Counted from the stretch's first letter, positions 12,185-25,475 are shown. The stretch is DNA of 64,000 nt from Cenococcum geophilum 1.58 (GCA_001692895.1 KV748230.1:558001-622000), one strand, 5' to 3'. Made by a program: numbers and translations. Notes: generated from the letters alone by a model not told the origin.

Positions 12185-12600
12185 TCGGCAAAATATTGTC
12201 CCCTATCAATGGCCTCAATAGTCGGTGGTTGACGCAATTGGCGCGCAGTTGAGGGCATTTGGCAACTCGACGCAATTGACGGTTTCGTTAATTTACCTTT
12301 TTACTTATAAAAGTATTAAAGTCTTTTAAGGTATATTATCGTATAGTATAATACAACTTCCCTAAGTAAACTTTTTATAAAAATATTTTTTATATAAATA
12401 TTTTTTAGTAGTGTTACTAGGGGGCTTATTAGAGCTTAAGCGAAAAGAAGTAAAAATAAGAAAATTAAAAAATCTATTAAGTTGCGTGTTAGGTTGCGTG
12501 TTAAATACGCTAATTGCGTAGGCTGCGCGTAGGCTGTGTGCCAAAAACGTTAAATGCGTCAACTACGTTAACTACGTTAACGACAGCTATTTGGCAGCCA
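12185..12600. other. AT-rich insert between GC-rich motif clusters, possible MITE
   Basis: A very AT-rich core (about 12,295-12,470) is flanked on the left by TTGACGCAATTGGCGCGCAG-type sequence and on the right by repeated GTTGCGTGTTA, GCGTAGGCTG and CAACTACGTTAA units. Both flanks include TTGGCA and GACGCA-type words in opposite orientation, which hints at degenerate inverted ends, but no clean terminal repeat could be aligned. Confidence 0.3.
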
Positions 12601-13075
12601 ATTGGCCGAGTTAGCAGTATCTGATTTTGACTTGACGGGTAGTTTAAATTTCAGCCTGCTAGTATTTTCCCAATGTACCAAGATTACACTATATATATTT
12701 GGGGATTTATGTAAAAGAACTATATCCTCCTCTACTAAGCTTAGCTTTCCCCTAAAAGCCAATTATAAATTAATATATTAAGTAATAGAGTTATCTTGCT
12801 TATATATATTATTCTATATAGCTATACTTAATATCTTACTAGTTACTTACTTACCTTTTATAGTTTATTTAGTAGCTAAGTAGTATAAAGGTTATTACCT
12901 TATATAATAATACTAAATATAGTATTCTAAAATAACTTTAAACTTCTTCTAATTTTTTATTTAATTTTTTTTAACTTATATCTATTATATTATACTATAT
13001 ATAACACTACATTTATTTATTCTGTTGATATCTAATACGGTCCCTATTTAGGTTTATATAGACTACTACTATAAT
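12600..13075. other. RIPped intergenic sequence, no gene seen
   Basis: AT-rich sequence leading to the left LTR at 13,081. A short minus frame at 12,577-12,762 has no recognisable features. Nothing else is visible. Confidence 0.5.
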
Positions 13076-13080
13076 ATAGG

Positions 13081-13266
13081 TGTTAGAAACACAGGGTAAC
13101 TCACCAATAACGACTACTTAAGTAGGGTTACAGTAATATTGGTTGATTCTTATTAATAGAAATAAGGAAAGGGGTAAGGAACTTAAGGTTCCTCACCACG
13201 CTAGGGCCACGTTAACACGTAACGGCAATATGCTTCATGCGACGGCAACTTGCCTTATTCTTAACA
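13081..13266 (-). repeat. 3' LTR (left) of the older copia element
   Basis: 186 bp, begins TGTTAGAAACACAGGG and ends CTTATTCTTAACA, with TG...CA termini. It matches 25,476-25,660 almost base for base, including GGAAAGGGGTAAGGAACTTA and CACGCTAGGGCCACGT. Differences are nearly all transitions of the RIP type. Confidence 0.93.
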
Positions 13267-13439
13267 CTAGCAACTCTTCTTTTTATGGTTGCCATATATA
13301 TATACAAACAGACAGTATATAACAATACCAAACAATATGCAATAAAACTAGATAATATGCAATAAAACCAGACGATATACAACAATACGGCAGTTGGTAG
13401 AATTTAGTAAATAACGCGAAGACGGGTAGGCCATTAAGA

Positions 13440-13505
13440 CGCTAGTAGTAAGCGAGCTAATAGCAATTTTCTATACCGGGTATAGAAAATCCTAATTAGT
13501 TAGCA
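13440..13505. repeat. Hairpin module in the 3' region of the older copia element
   Basis: CGCTAGTAGTAAGCGAGCTA is followed by the inverted pair ATTTTCTATACC / GGGTATAGAAAAT and then CCTAATTAG. Near-identical modules occur at 19,625-19,690 (younger copia) and about 33,858-33,925. It sits between the end of pol and the 3' LTR in both copia elements. Confidence 0.75.
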
Positions 13506-13639
13506 GAAGTCTATACCACTACCTAAATTAATTAGGCGTGGCGCTCTTAGCAAGGATCTAACTAATTAAACAACTTTAACCGGCGGTTAAAGTTCCATAA
13601 AATCTTAACTTCTCTAAATTTCCCTCTTAACCTAACCTT

Positions 13640-16600
13640 TAACTTATATATATAGAGTATTTATATTAATAAACATCTCTAGTGCCTTATTTAGGTTTAC
13701 CTTTATTATCGCATTTACTAGGTTATCTTAGCCATTAATCCATTAGATTTTAAAAAGTTCTTAACGCTTATAGGACTACTAAAGTGCCATAATATTAATT
13801 ATAAGACGCTTCTCCTTTATAGTACTAAGCTTAACTAAACACTTATAGAGGGAATATAAGTCGGTATATACGATTATAGGGATAGTAGGAAGTTTAAGCC
13901 GGTCTATAATTATCTTAAGGGTAGTTCCAATTATAATTGCTATATTAACTCCGTTGACCATTTTATATATCTTTAACACTAGAACGCTTTAAGTAACGCG
14001 CTTACTTTTAGTTAAGCTCCAATAAATAAGGTTACCGTAGATTATAAAGTTATTCTCTCCGGTAAATTCATTTATAATAATAATCTTATATCCTAGCTAG
14101 GAGCTAAAATCTTTATTATTTATAAACGATCTATTAACGAATACGAAGAGCTTAGCGGTAGGAAGGTTAATAGGCACGTAAAGTAATCCCCTGTTAAGAT
14201 AGTTTATTTGCTAAAAAAGACGCTTATTTAGGGCAAGAACGTTATCCTTAGTTAATTCCTAGTATTAAGCAGTAACAGAGAGATTAAAGGAAGCCTTAGG
14301 TTAATAGATAAAAGCTACATAAGCTCTATAAGCGCGTTACTCTATATATCCTTACTTTAGAGAATTAATATTAATAACGTTAATATTTTTACCTTAACCC
14401 TTCTAGCGTAGAGCAATAGAGCCCTTATTTAGGGAGAGGATATATTTATTAAAGAGTAATAGTATTACTAAGTTAAGTCTTTCCTTTAGCTTTACTATAA
14501 GGTTTGCCTTTACTAGCTTATCTTCTTTAAGAGCTAAGAATTAGTTGTCTTCTAAGATAATTATATCATCTGTTTATATGCTAATAATTCCAAATAGAGT
14601 TCCTATAGTTATAATAAGGAAGCAGGGATCAAATATAGAAGTAGTTATTAAAAGCTTTTTCTTATAGTGCTTGCTATAGGTAGCCTACTAATAAGTTCCT
14701 ACCTCTGCGATTCTATATAATGGCTTAAGTACAACCATAATTATATCCTCAGGATATTAGTGGCGAATTTGCTCTAAAAGGTATACTAGTATTAAGCACT
14801 AAAGGCGCGTCTCTAATTAGGTATAGGCCTAAGTAATATCTTATAGGTAAACCACCATCCTATTCTTCATTAAGGAGGGAGCTAGCATAATAATAACTTA
14901 TTAACTAGCTTGTTAAATTATAGGGGATTATATAAGGATTACTTCCTTACTATTATTATTATAACCTTAAATAACTAGCCTTAACTTCTTAAATGGGGTA
15001 TTAGTAGCTTTACCTTTAATCTTATTAACCATTCTTAACTTAAATATACGGACTCTATCAAACTTAGTAGGGTCATATTTCTTAAATTTAAAGACTCCTC
15101 TTATAATAAGACCGTTAATCTCCTGCTTATTAGATGCTTAGAAAGGAGCTCCTAAAGTTATAATACGGCCTTTCTTTTAGAGCTATTTTACAAGTTTAAA
15201 GTTAGCCTTCTCTTTAGCTATTATAAAGGCCATTAATAGTTTATCTCTATTCTTAATAGCGGTAATAAATTGCTCTTCAAAATTAATAAGATATTAGCAA
15301 TTTTATAATCCCTTTAGGCGACCTCTACCGCGTCGTAGTTGCGGTATATTTACTACAATTATATTAGAATTGCCTTCGCCTTCTAAAGCACGTTAATTAT
15401 AATTCTCCTCTAGGGTATTCTCTAGGGTATCCTATAAAGGCTTAGAGCTATTATCCCTATAGTAGGGCTTAATAACGGTTAAGCAGAATTAAGTAGGTCT
15501 ATAGGGTATCTAAAGAGTATAAGTTTAACTATTAATTATAATAAGTTTATATGGGCCTAACTATCCTCCCTTTTCACGCCATACGCGTACCTCTAATTAA
15601 AGTGGCAGATTAAGCGTAGTTAAGGTATTTAGGCCATTTCTTATTTCTAGTGCGTTGTTAACCTAGCGCGTAGCATAGAGACGTTATACCTCCTTTATTG
15701 CCTTATAAATAGCCTTAGCTTATTACGCAATAGAGGGAGATAGTAGAGAATTATTAGTCATTTAAGGGTAGGCGCTAAAGACTAGTAACGTAGGTATAAG
15801 CCCATCTGGGCCAGCGGTATCATTAATAGCCTTAACAGCCATCTATAGGATAAGCTCTTTACTAGCACCCTCTAGTTCTAAAGAAATAATCTTATATATA
15901 CGGCGTAATGGTATATAATATCGTTCTACTTTTCTAATACTATTATATGCCTTAACGAGGACTTCCTTAACCTTAATTATTATTGCCTTTACCTATTATT
16001 AAAACTCTATAGATAAGAAGTTCTTTCCTATATTATAAACGATTTAATTAGGGGGTCCTAGGTAGACATTAATCCAGTATAATTAAAGAGTATCCTATAT
16101 GTTCCTAGCTAATATATCTTTTAAAAAGCGTATGGCTTAGAAGGAGGTTAAGAAGTTAACAACTTAGAGTACTGGCTTGCCGCTAAGATATATAATATCC
16201 ATAATAATGTAGAAGTTAAAGTTATAGTTGTCTTTAAGAGTAAACTTAAATCGGCTAGGGGACTTCTAGTTTATTTAGCAGTAGTAGCAGTACTTTATAA
16301 GATATTTAATTACCTTAACCTTAACTTTATAACCTACTCGCTAAAGGACCCTAAGTAATTAATAAACAGATAGGTGGCCAAAACAACGGTATAGTTAACG
16401 TAACTCTAACTCGGTTAGGTGGCTTTAAGTAATACTCCTTTCTAGCTATTAAAGGAGCAACTAAGGGTAACCCTACTTGCGTACAACGGGCACCCAATTA
16501 TCTCCCTAAATAAGCATATTCTTAAGGTTATTAAGCTTAACACCCAATTTATCTATATCTTAGATATAGAATAGGAATAGGGTGTTTATGGGGATAATAT

Positions 16601-18660
16601 AGAAAGTAATATATCCTAACGGGGTTTGGACCTTAATTATGCTAAGAGAGATTACAGTACCCTTACCAAAGCGAATTGTATATTAGCCTGCTGTTAATTA
16701 GTTAATTTAAACAGAGCTATTAAGCTGCTAAAGAGCTTGAACTTAAGGCTCTCCTACTATAGATACTCCTACGGCTCTAGTATCTGGCATAATGCTATAG
16801 AAAACATTTACTAAGTATCTGTCGTTAAAGGAAAACGCGAAACTTTTCTTTAGCTTATTAAAGATATCTAACTTTATAATAGAATAGAGCGTAGATTAGT
16901 TATTAAGGATAGCAACGGTTTATATGCCATTTACCTCACTATACTTAGTAAAGTATTAGTCAGGAGAGTAGTTCTTAATTTCCATATTTATAAGGAGCTA
17001 TTCAGCCTTATTAACCTTACCCTTAAGATCTTCTTTGCCTTTATATTAAACCAGGAAGTTTTAAAAGTAGGCTATAATAACCTCTTAATTTCCAACGTTT
17101 TATATACTCTAGCGAAACCTATTATATACCTCCTTTTGTCTATTAAGAGGGTGTCTAGTTAACTAGTAATTTGGCTTCTTATAAATATAGTACTTCTTCT
17201 AATAATTGCTCCGAAGTAAACCTCTACAAGGACCTCTATAATTGCCTTATAGTTAACATTAATCGTACCCTTTACTATATCCCCTACCACGTCCACTATA
17301 TATTTAATCAGTCCAGTTATAATCGTATTAGTTAGCCAGGTCAATTAAGATAGGTTAAAGTTAGGCATTAAATTACTATACTTCTTAAGAGCATAAAGTG
17401 GTGCCAATAGAGGATCTTAATTAAGTATATACTCCTTCATAAGTACTTATAGGGTTAAAGAGAGCAAAATTGCATTTTTTAATACCTCAGCATACGCTAA
17501 TAACTTAATCACGTAGGCTAAGGTCCTCTTAATATAATTTAAATAAACTACGCTAAATTATCTAAAGTTAATTAAAGAGCTTTTAAAGACAATTAAGCCA
17601 AGAGACACCTAGGTTCATAGCAATAATTCTTAAAAAGGTAGTCTCTCTCTACTCCAACATATATTGCTGCTTATTCTCTTCTATTTTAAAGTGGCATCTT
17701 ATCTTATATATTATTCGGTTAAAATTATATCCTTTTCCTGCCAAATAATTATAATAGAAGGTACTGGCGCGGCCCTTAAGTATAACAGAATAGGCGTTAT
17801 AATATTAGTTAGGTTCTAGTCTAACCTTCTAGCAACAGTTATAGAAGATACGCAGCTTCGAATTAAGGATATTATATAGTTCCCCGCTAAACTTCTTCTC
17901 CTAGTCCGCATAGAGCTTTATAAGCTCTATAAGCATTTTTAAGGTGCCTCTAAGTAGTATTAGACCACGTTAAAATTGCATTAGAGATTAAGGTAGGGAT
18001 TGCTTTATAGGCTGCAGTAGAGATATAGGGCTCGGTAGAACACGGCGTGGTACCTAATCTTCCTATAATAGAGTTCAAAGGTTATTAAATCGCGAAGCAA
18101 GGGGATCTTGCGTTTACTCTTAAGGGGTAGTAGTTAACGTTGCTGGTTAAATTAGTAGATCCTAGGGAGCTAAAGATAGAGGTAGAAGCAATAAATGCGG
18201 AACGTAAGAACTTGTGCCTAGAGTAATAGAATTAGAGCGCGTCTCTATTAGCGTATTATTTAGATTTTATTATAAGTTAAGCTTCCTCTTAGTATATAGT
18301 TAGTGCTTAACCTCTTATAGAGTCCATTCGTGCTCTTCTTTTACGTTAATAACTTACTTCTAGATATTGTCTTTAATAGCACCCCCATCTATAGGGATAA
18401 ATACTCTATTCTCCTAAAGGAAGTTACAGAAGTCTTATATAACGTCCTTCTTCGCGAGAGCCTATATTTCCTTTATCCATCTAATAAAGTCCTCCTTTAT
18501 ATAACATTATAGCTTAATATTGTTATATTCGCTATCTATATAGTATACTATACAGTATACTAAGAATCCATTTAGGTCCTATTCCTTAGCGTTTACAGGG
18601 TTAATGTCTATATCTTACGTCTCCGGGTTAATGCTTTTCTTATACTTCTTTAGGTAGGTT
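13640..18660 (-). pseudogene. Copia Gag-Pol polyprotein, RIP-degraded
   Basis: Order on the minus strand is gag-like N-terminal part, a protease-like segment around 16,900 (GI*TVAILNN*STLY), integrase, then reverse transcriptase/RNase H. The integrase zinc-binding segment (FGHLSVY..LRVL...KYLIKYCYYC*) is near 16,420-16,290 and runs into YNFNFYIIMDIIYLSGKPVL and a later WINVYLGPPN. The region from DTAGPDGLIPTLLVFSAYP (about 15,830-15,770) leads to the RT start VRIFKLRMVNKIKGKATNTP (about 15,050-14,990). Frequent TAA/TAG replace Gln/Trp codons. The order Int before RT defines Ty1/copia. Confidence 0.85.
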
Positions 18661-18715
18661 AACGCTATAGTAGGTATAGAATTAACGGGGTGTCATACGT
18701 CGAAGGTAGGTAGGG

Positions 18716-18732
18716 TTTTTTTTTTTTTTTTT
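18716..18732. repeat. 17-nt T homopolymer
   Basis: An uninterrupted run of T, lying near the start of the older element's coding region (A-run on its coding strand). It may be prone to length error in assembly. Confidence 0.9.
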
Positions 18733-18799
18733 AGCTTTGTAGAATCTCGTAGGTTTACTATTAAAAGGTAGGCAATTAAGATATTATCGACGTATTTCG

Positions 18800-18975
18800 G
18801 ACGTTAACTTTAGGACCGTAGGTTTAGTAACACTTTTAACCTAAAGTACTTAACCAAATCTTTGTATGCGTAGTTGTTTAACACGTTTTAGACGTTAATT
18901 TTAGGACTATAGGTTTAGTAATACTTCTAACCTAAAGTACTTAACCAAATTTTTGTAAATGTAGTTATTCTATAT
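18800..18975 (-). repeat. Leader tandem repeat of the older copia element (two ~91-bp units)
   Basis: GACGTTAACTTTAGGACCGT starts unit 1 at 18,800 and GACGTTAATTTTAGGACTAT starts unit 2 at 18,891. Both continue to CTAAAGTACTTAACCAAAT. The repeat lies between the 5' LTR and the coding start, the same place as the leader repeats of the nested element. Confidence 0.75.
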
Positions 18976-19171
18976 AATAAACGCAACTTAGTATCTCCTA
19001 GTACTTAATAATACTTCTATTACTAGTTTTCCGCAAGTTTAAGGTAGCATAGTATTGCCGGGATCCATTCCATATAAGCGCATATGGCACCCCTATATAA
19101 GACTATCTCTTCTATTCGAAAACCTAGCTGCTCTATAGTTAACTATATATTTAACCACTAATTAGTATTAG

Positions 19172-19342
19172 TGTCGGTATACTCGCTTTATTAACGTGCA
19201 CAAATATCACTTATAGTGGTACGTATGCGGTGTTAAAGTTAGTAGTTAATTGATATCTAGAAATAGGGGTTTGCTCTAAGGTTAGATTAGCTAGTCTTGC
19301 TTTGTGGTCTTGTAACCATGTTATATAACTAACATTCCGACA
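19172..19342 (-). repeat. 3' LTR (left) of the younger copia element
   Basis: 171 bp, begins TGTCGGTATACTCGCTTTAT and ends CTAACATTCCGACA. Same length as the right copy, with transitions only at most differing sites. Confidence 0.94.
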
Positions 19343-19619
19343 CTAGAGTAACTCTAAGAAGAAGGCTAATCTATACTCTAAAGCCAAGTCTATTTCTAGA
19401 CTATTTGTAGCATATACATAATAGCTAAAGATCTAATTAATACGCAATAGTTTCCACGCTCCTCTTATAGGTCCGTAATTATACAACTAGTATTACGGCT
19501 TATACTAATACCTCTAAATAGAAGCTTATAGAATGCTGTATTACGGGGACACTAAGCTAAGGAAAAGAAGGAGAAGGATTATTAGGGGTAACAGGTTAAC
19601 ATATCGCGAGGGCCGCCAA

Positions 19620-19690
19620 GGCGCTAGTAGTAAGCAAGCCAATAGCGATTTTCTATCCTGGGGATGGAAAATCCTAATTAGCTAGTTAAA
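19620..19690. repeat. Hairpin module in the 3' region of the younger copia element
   Basis: GGCGCTAGTAGTAAGCAAGC is followed by the inverted pair ATTTTCTATCC / GGATGGAAAAT and CCTAATTAGCTAG. It is homologous to 13,440-13,505 and 33,858-33,925. Confidence 0.75.
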
Positions 19691-19849
19691 TTTAGGGTCC
19701 GCAGAATATGGCGGGTGGCGTGCCCTAGCACTGTTACAACCTGAAAACCACCTTCTATTGCTCCTTACGCTCCACCTAACCTACAGCCTATATATCGACC
19801 TAGTTTATATTAATAAGTCGCTATAGGGCAACGCAAGGCTTCCCCTTAG

Positions 19850-22800
19850 TCATCGCGTCCGCAGGGTTAGCTTTACTATTGATCCATTTAACCTCCGTAA
19901 TCTGCCGACGTTTATAAGCTTATCGCAGGCACATTACATTAATTATTAATCGCTTCTTTTATATAGTTCCAAGTCGTATAAAACAGTTATATAGCAACTT
20001 AGAATCGGTGCAAAGTATAAGCGGGAGGTTAATCTATAGGACCTTATCTACCATAGACTTGATAGCGACGGCGATATTAAAGCCATAAGCTATTTTATAG
20101 AGTTTAGAAGCCAGAACGCTTCTAGTAACTCTTTTACACTTAATTAAGCTCTAATNGANAANNTTNGCCTTCTTAGTTANNTTAGCTAGTNTAATAATGT
20201 AGCTAATTTNTNAAGANAGGTCCTTATTNTTNGTAAAGGAAGNNTCTATAAAGACTAAGAGCTATAGGGTCTTAGCCTCTAATTTAATAAACTTAAGACC
20301 TCTGTATAAGTTTTAAATCTACCAACTTAGGCGCTTATTTAACTCCTTTACGTCTACCTCTTTAGGATTAGTTACCTAGGTAGCAAAGGATAAGTTAAAT
20401 AAAGCCTCTGGTTAACAGATTAAGGCAATATAGGCTCCTCTAGCGCGTTAAGTGATATACTAGTCCTTTAGCGTAAGTAGGCCGCGCGTAATTTCTTTAG
20501 AGCTAATGCTATCTACTAGCGTAGTATTAACCACACTAAGGTTCTTACACTAGCGCTTTTGCGTTAGCGTAATACTCTTGTCTTATGCCAATTAAATAAG
20601 TCCTCTATTAAACTTAACTAGTATATTAGTGGTCAGTTGCTCTCGCTCCTTAGCCATAAATTTAGCCTTATATAGTTCGCTTTATTTAGCCTTTATAAAG
20701 GTGTTATCTATAAGGAACAGCGTATTATTAGTCTGTAAGCTAACGATTTTAAAAGGTTTATTGCTGTAAAGCAAGTAAGGGTTGTATATAGACTGGTCCA
20801 TTCGCAGCTAATTAATATAGTATAAATAGTAGGTCTTAAACCAGTAGTTTCCAGCTTTAGGCACTTTATAAAGTAGCTTTACAACCTTTAGAATAGAGTC
20901 CTTATTAATTCCCAATTGTTTATTTAGCTCGTGTGGTGGTTATACGTAAAACTCGCGGTTTAGGTTCGTAGTAGACTGGATATAGGCTTATAAGATGTCT
21001 CGGAGGTAGAGTTATATCTACGGTAGCGTAGCAGCGATACAGAGAATCAGCCGCTGGCTAACTCGTTAAATTGTTAGTGACTGAGTAAGAACTAGCTCTT
21101 TCTCTAAATCGTTATAGGCCTATATAACAAGTCGTGATTTCTTAAAGGCTTTATTAGTTCCTTTATTCTTAATCTTGTTAACAAACCGTGAATTAAAGAG
21201 TTTAACCCCCTTTAGTATATCGTGTAGCTTAATAATCTTAAAGACGCCTTTCTTAAGTAGGCCTATAACCTCCTTTTGCTATAAAGCGCTAAACTAGGTA
21301 TTGCCATCGTTCTGTAAGTAAATAGTAGTGTTAGCTATATCTGCGGTATTGTTATCCTGCAAGTAAATAGCGATGTTGGCTATGTCTGCAATATCACCTA
21401 TAAGGGCATCTATGTCTATTGTAGCGTCCGTAATAGCCGTGTCTGCGACGGCCGTAAGCAATAGGTATTTATGGGGGCGACCTCTGCCTCGCTTTGGCGG
21501 TAGCTATAGTTTAGCTAGTGTAGGTACTAGTTCAGCTAATTTAATAGACTCTTGTAGTTTAACTAAGTTTTATAGGTCTAGTAGATAAGGTTTTACGACT
21601 ATAGAGCGGAAGGTTGTAGGCCTATTTAGTAGCTTTACGGTATAGGTCTTACCGTTAACGGTAAGTAGCATATATAGCCCGTCCCAATAACCGCTTTGGC
21701 TAGTATTGCCTTCTCTCTAGACTAAGATAGGCGAACTAGGTGGGAGGCCGTGAATAGCGTTAGTTCGTTATCTATTTCGCGTATTAAGAGCGTTAGCGAT
21801 CTATTATTTAGCTTAAAGCTTCTAGATTTCCACCATTGCTTTCTTAATAGCCGCAGCTCGCTGTGCGACTGAAGGTAATGGTGCGTCCGATTTAACCATT
21901 TAGGGGTAGGCTCTAAAGACTAGGAGTGTAGGGACTAGGCCTTCTAAGCTAGCCGTGTTATTAATAGCTTTAAAAGCCATTTATAGGGCCATCTCCTTAC
22001 TGATTTCAGGGATTTCAGATATAATAATTTGGTAGGCTCGTCGTAGCGGACTATAGTAGCGCTCTACCATTCTAATGGAATTGTGTAATTTAACTAGAAC
22101 TAACTTTATAGTTACTCCTATAGTAGTAGCGTAGTGCTTAAACTCCTTACTAATAAAGTTCTTCTTAGCGTCTATGGTGATTAAGTCTAGTAGTCCTAAA
22201 TAGCTATCGATCTAGTATATTTATAGAACGTCCTAAGTATACTTGGCGCTAATATCTTGTAGCTATCTACCAGTTTAAAATTAAGTTACTTCGTTAACTA
22301 CGTGTAGTAGGGGGGAGCCGCTAATATATATAATGTTAACGATAATATTATAGTTAAAATTAACGTCGTCTTGTAAGGTAAAGCGAAATCTACTTAGAGA
22401 TCTGCTAAACTTCTAGCAGTAGTAGTAGAGTCTGGTTAGCTCTTTAATGGCGGATCTATTAGTATTATAGCCGTAGCCAGTCTTATTAAGAAGCTTTTGC
22501 AGTCTATTAACTGATAGGTGACCAAATTAACGGTGTAGACGTTGTAGCTCTACGTTAGTTAAGTAGTAAGGGTTCGCGTTAAAGGACTTAACTAGATAAG
22601 ACTGTAAAGAGAAGCTCTATATGAGAAACGGGTGGCCAAATCGTCTAACTACTAGCACCTTTTTAGTGTAAGTAATAATGACGTCCTTTAGGTTATCGTA
22701 TTTAATATAGAGTCTATTTATATCTGCTAAGTAAAGTAGGAAAGAAGTATCTACTTTAACGATATGGAATTATACCTTGCCTATAGGGCTGTTAACGTCT

Positions 22801-24810
22801 ATAGTTCCGATAGACGTAGAGGCTCTAATCCCAAATTGGATAGTTACTTGGCCCTTAGTTAACGTGTTAAGACTTATAGACTTGTCTACGGCCTATAGGG
22901 CTTAGAATTGGCCGTAGCCAGCTATAGACTTACGCGAAGCACCTATATCGATTATAATTCCTATAAAGACCGTCGAGGTGTATTGTAACGCTATGGTTAT
23001 AGTCGTATTACAGGCGAATGGGTTAGTCTCTGTGTAAGGTTTCGTGGTAGACTCCGTAGTAAGTTTTAAAGCTATAAGTAGGTGTATACAAGCCTTATTA
23101 GCTAGCTCTACGCTTATAGAGATTACTTTCTCTATAGTAAGTGTTCTAAAGGTGGTAATATAGGCAGAACTATCGTTAGGTTCTCTGGCATTGCTCCTAG
23201 AGTTATTAGCGTCTTATATGTAGGCTTTAAAGTCTAAGTTATCCTCTTTATCTCTTTCGCAGGCGGCGACGTATTATTTAAAGTAGTTATTAAAGTTGCC
23301 CTTATTGCGGCCCTTAATATTAATAAAACGTCTCTTATAATCGTCTCTGGATTAATTACGCTCCTCCTCTATATATTTCTATAAACGGCAGTCCTCCTTC
23401 TTATAGACGTAGCACTTAGCCTTTAGTCCGCCGTTAGTTCTATAGGGGCGATTACTGCCGTAGCGATTAGTGTTTTGGTCTTAATTTTGGTTATTTTAAT
23501 AGTAACGTTAATCCGTAAAAAAGGTTTGGTAAGACGATCTTATTAAGGCCTATAGGGGGTGTTCTTTTTCCTATGTAATAATGGAGAATTATAGCTTACT
23601 GATTAACTAAAAGAGGTCTTTTAAGGGGTTAGAGACAGTAATACGGCATGCTAGCACTCCCTGGTAAGTAGTGACTAACTTATTTATAAGAATGCGGTTC
23701 GTACGAAAGTCTAGGTATAGTCTATAATATTACTTTAGCAGTTTATCTATAAGCAGTTAGAAGTTCTAATAAATTAACTTATTAGGGTTCTCGTCTATAA
23801 CTCCTTAGAGGGTTATGCTGTTCCACTCCGTAAGGTTCTTATAGTAGTATTCTGGCCCTTTAAAGAACTATTATATGTGGTTGCAGGCTTCCGTAAAAGG
23901 TCTTAACTCAAGGTTGCTGTTATAGTAGTGGTCCTAAGCAAGCCCTTTTAGTATACTAGGGAATGCTACTACGTAGCCTTCTAGTGGTAAGCCAGATCTC
24001 TTATAGATATTATAGAAGATAGTCAGCTTAAAGTCAAAGCTGTTATTAACTCTATTATACTTTTAGTCGTTTGTGTAGATCTTTGTAATTATGGCCACCT
24101 CCTTGCTATATCTAGGTCCTTACTCCGCACTAGGCACAGCTGGTTTAGGTAGTATATATATTTGTAGCTACTACGGCTACTACTCTCTTAGCTATAGTAG
24201 TTGGTTAATAAGAGTGTAAATTTGGTTGTAGTTGGAGGATTAAGGACTGGGAGGGGTAGTAGGGGTAGCGGGGGTAGCAATTAGAGTAGCTGGCAGTGTA
24301 GCAACCGGAGTAGCTGGTAGTACGGCAGCTGGGATAGCTGGTAGAGTTAGTGGAGTAGCTAATAGTAGGGCTAGAGGTATAACAAGCTTATCTAAGGTTG
24401 AATTAAGTTGGTTTTATAGAGTTGTTATAATTATTAGTTTTACCTCTGTAAGGGCCACAATAAGCTCCTTATCCGTCCATTTATAAAACTCTTCTTTATT
24501 AGCAATATCCATTAGCACCTTGCTAAGGGAGTATCTCTTATCTTGCTTAGTAATATATACTCCTTTCTTAACTAGGTATTAACGGATTCCCATTTTAGTA
24601 TTAGATTGTACTCGTTTAAAGGTCTCTAGCGTAAAGTTCTTAAAGTCTTCCTAAAACACTATCTACAGTGCAAAGTCTATAAGGTTGGATTGTGTGTATA
24701 GGTGCATCTTGGTCTCTACATACTCCGTTAGGTCGTTATCCGTAGCTGTCTCTAAGTTAATTCCGTAGCCGTATTTAGTAATTCTTTCCTTTTAGTTAAT
24801 TTCCATATTA
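19850..24810 (-). pseudogene. Copia Gag-Pol polyprotein of the younger element, RIP-degraded
   Basis: Minus strand. The zinc-knuckle part of gag/integrase reads KCYVYKKEDCR near 23,420-23,385 (one expected Cys reads Tyr). Integrase follows near 22,550-21,700 and the basic RGRP hinge near 21,490-21,470; RT/RNase H extends to about 19,860. The same domain order as the older element and many alignable passages show they belong to related copia families with different LTRs. Unresolved bases interrupt 20,157-20,243. Confidence 0.8.
20157..20243. other. Cluster of ambiguous bases (N)
   Basis: About 16 scattered N calls within 90 bp inside the RT/RNase H region. This suggests consensus disagreement between near-identical repeat copies rather than a sized gap. 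Confidence 0.95.
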
Positions 24811-24970
24811 TCGTGTCTTTGTGTATAAGGGTAGGTGTAAGGATAGGTATAAGGGTAGTCGTTAGTTTGAAGAAGTTAAGGTTTAAAGTAAGGATGTAAA
24901 GGTGTGTATATATCCTATTGACGAATCTACAGTTCTTAGAAACTGTAGACGATTCTTAGCAAAGATACAG

Positions 24971-25268
24971 TCCTTTAGGCGATCTGACGCGTTAACAGTT
25001 AAGTTAATACGTGGTTTTAAGCTTTGAGGGTCCTCTAGGCGATCTAATACGTCAACAGTTAAGCTAATACGTGGTTTCGAGCTTTGAGGGTAACGTAGCT
25101 CTCTCTAAATAAAGGTACGATTCTCTAGGCGATCTAACGCATCAGTAAGCTAATACATGGTCTTGAGCTTTAAGGGTAATATAGTTTTCTCCTTTAACTA
25201 AAATAGGGCGATAGCTCTGCGATCTAACGCGTTAGCAGTTAAGCTAATGCGTGGTTTTAAGCTTTGCT
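24971..25268 (-). repeat. Leader repeats of the younger copia element (four copies)
   Basis: Four imperfect copies of a ~55-bp unit (YTAGGCGATCTAACGCGT, then AGTTAAGCTAATACGTGG and GCTTTGAGGGT) start at about 24,974, 25,034, 25,123 and 25,220. They lie between the 5' LTR and the polyprotein start. Confidence 0.8.
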
Positions 25269-25304
25269 ATTGCGTATTTCCTAATCTATACGTCTACTAA
25301 TCAG

Positions 25305-25475
25305 TATCGGTATACTCGCTTTATCAACGTGCATAAATATCACTTATAGTGGTACGTATGCGGTATTAAAGTTAGTAGTTAATTAATGTCTAGAAATAGG
25401 GGTTTACTCCAAGGTCAGATTAGCTAGTCTCGCTTCATGGTCTTATAACCACGTCACATAACTAACATTCCGACA
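25305..25475 (-). repeat. 5' LTR (right) of the younger copia element
   Basis: 171 bp, begins TATCGGTATACTCGC (TG changed to TA) and ends CTAACATTCCGACA. It pairs with 19,172-19,342. The internal sequence directly beyond it, on the coding strand, begins CTGATTAGTAGACG, similar to CTAATTAGTGG in the older element. Confidence 0.93.

Larger units (their letters stand above)
19172..25475 (-). mobile_element. Younger Ty1/copia retrotransposon nested in the older one
   Basis: 6,304 bp with 171-bp LTRs at both ends (TGTCGG...CCGACA). It is flanked by the 5-bp duplication ATTAG (19,167-19,171 and 25,476-25,480). That duplicated site is part of the older element's LTR (TGTTAG, now TATTAG on the left side), proving the insertion order. 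It is transcribed leftward like its host element. It is also heavily mutated, though slightly more GC-rich. Confidence 0.94.
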
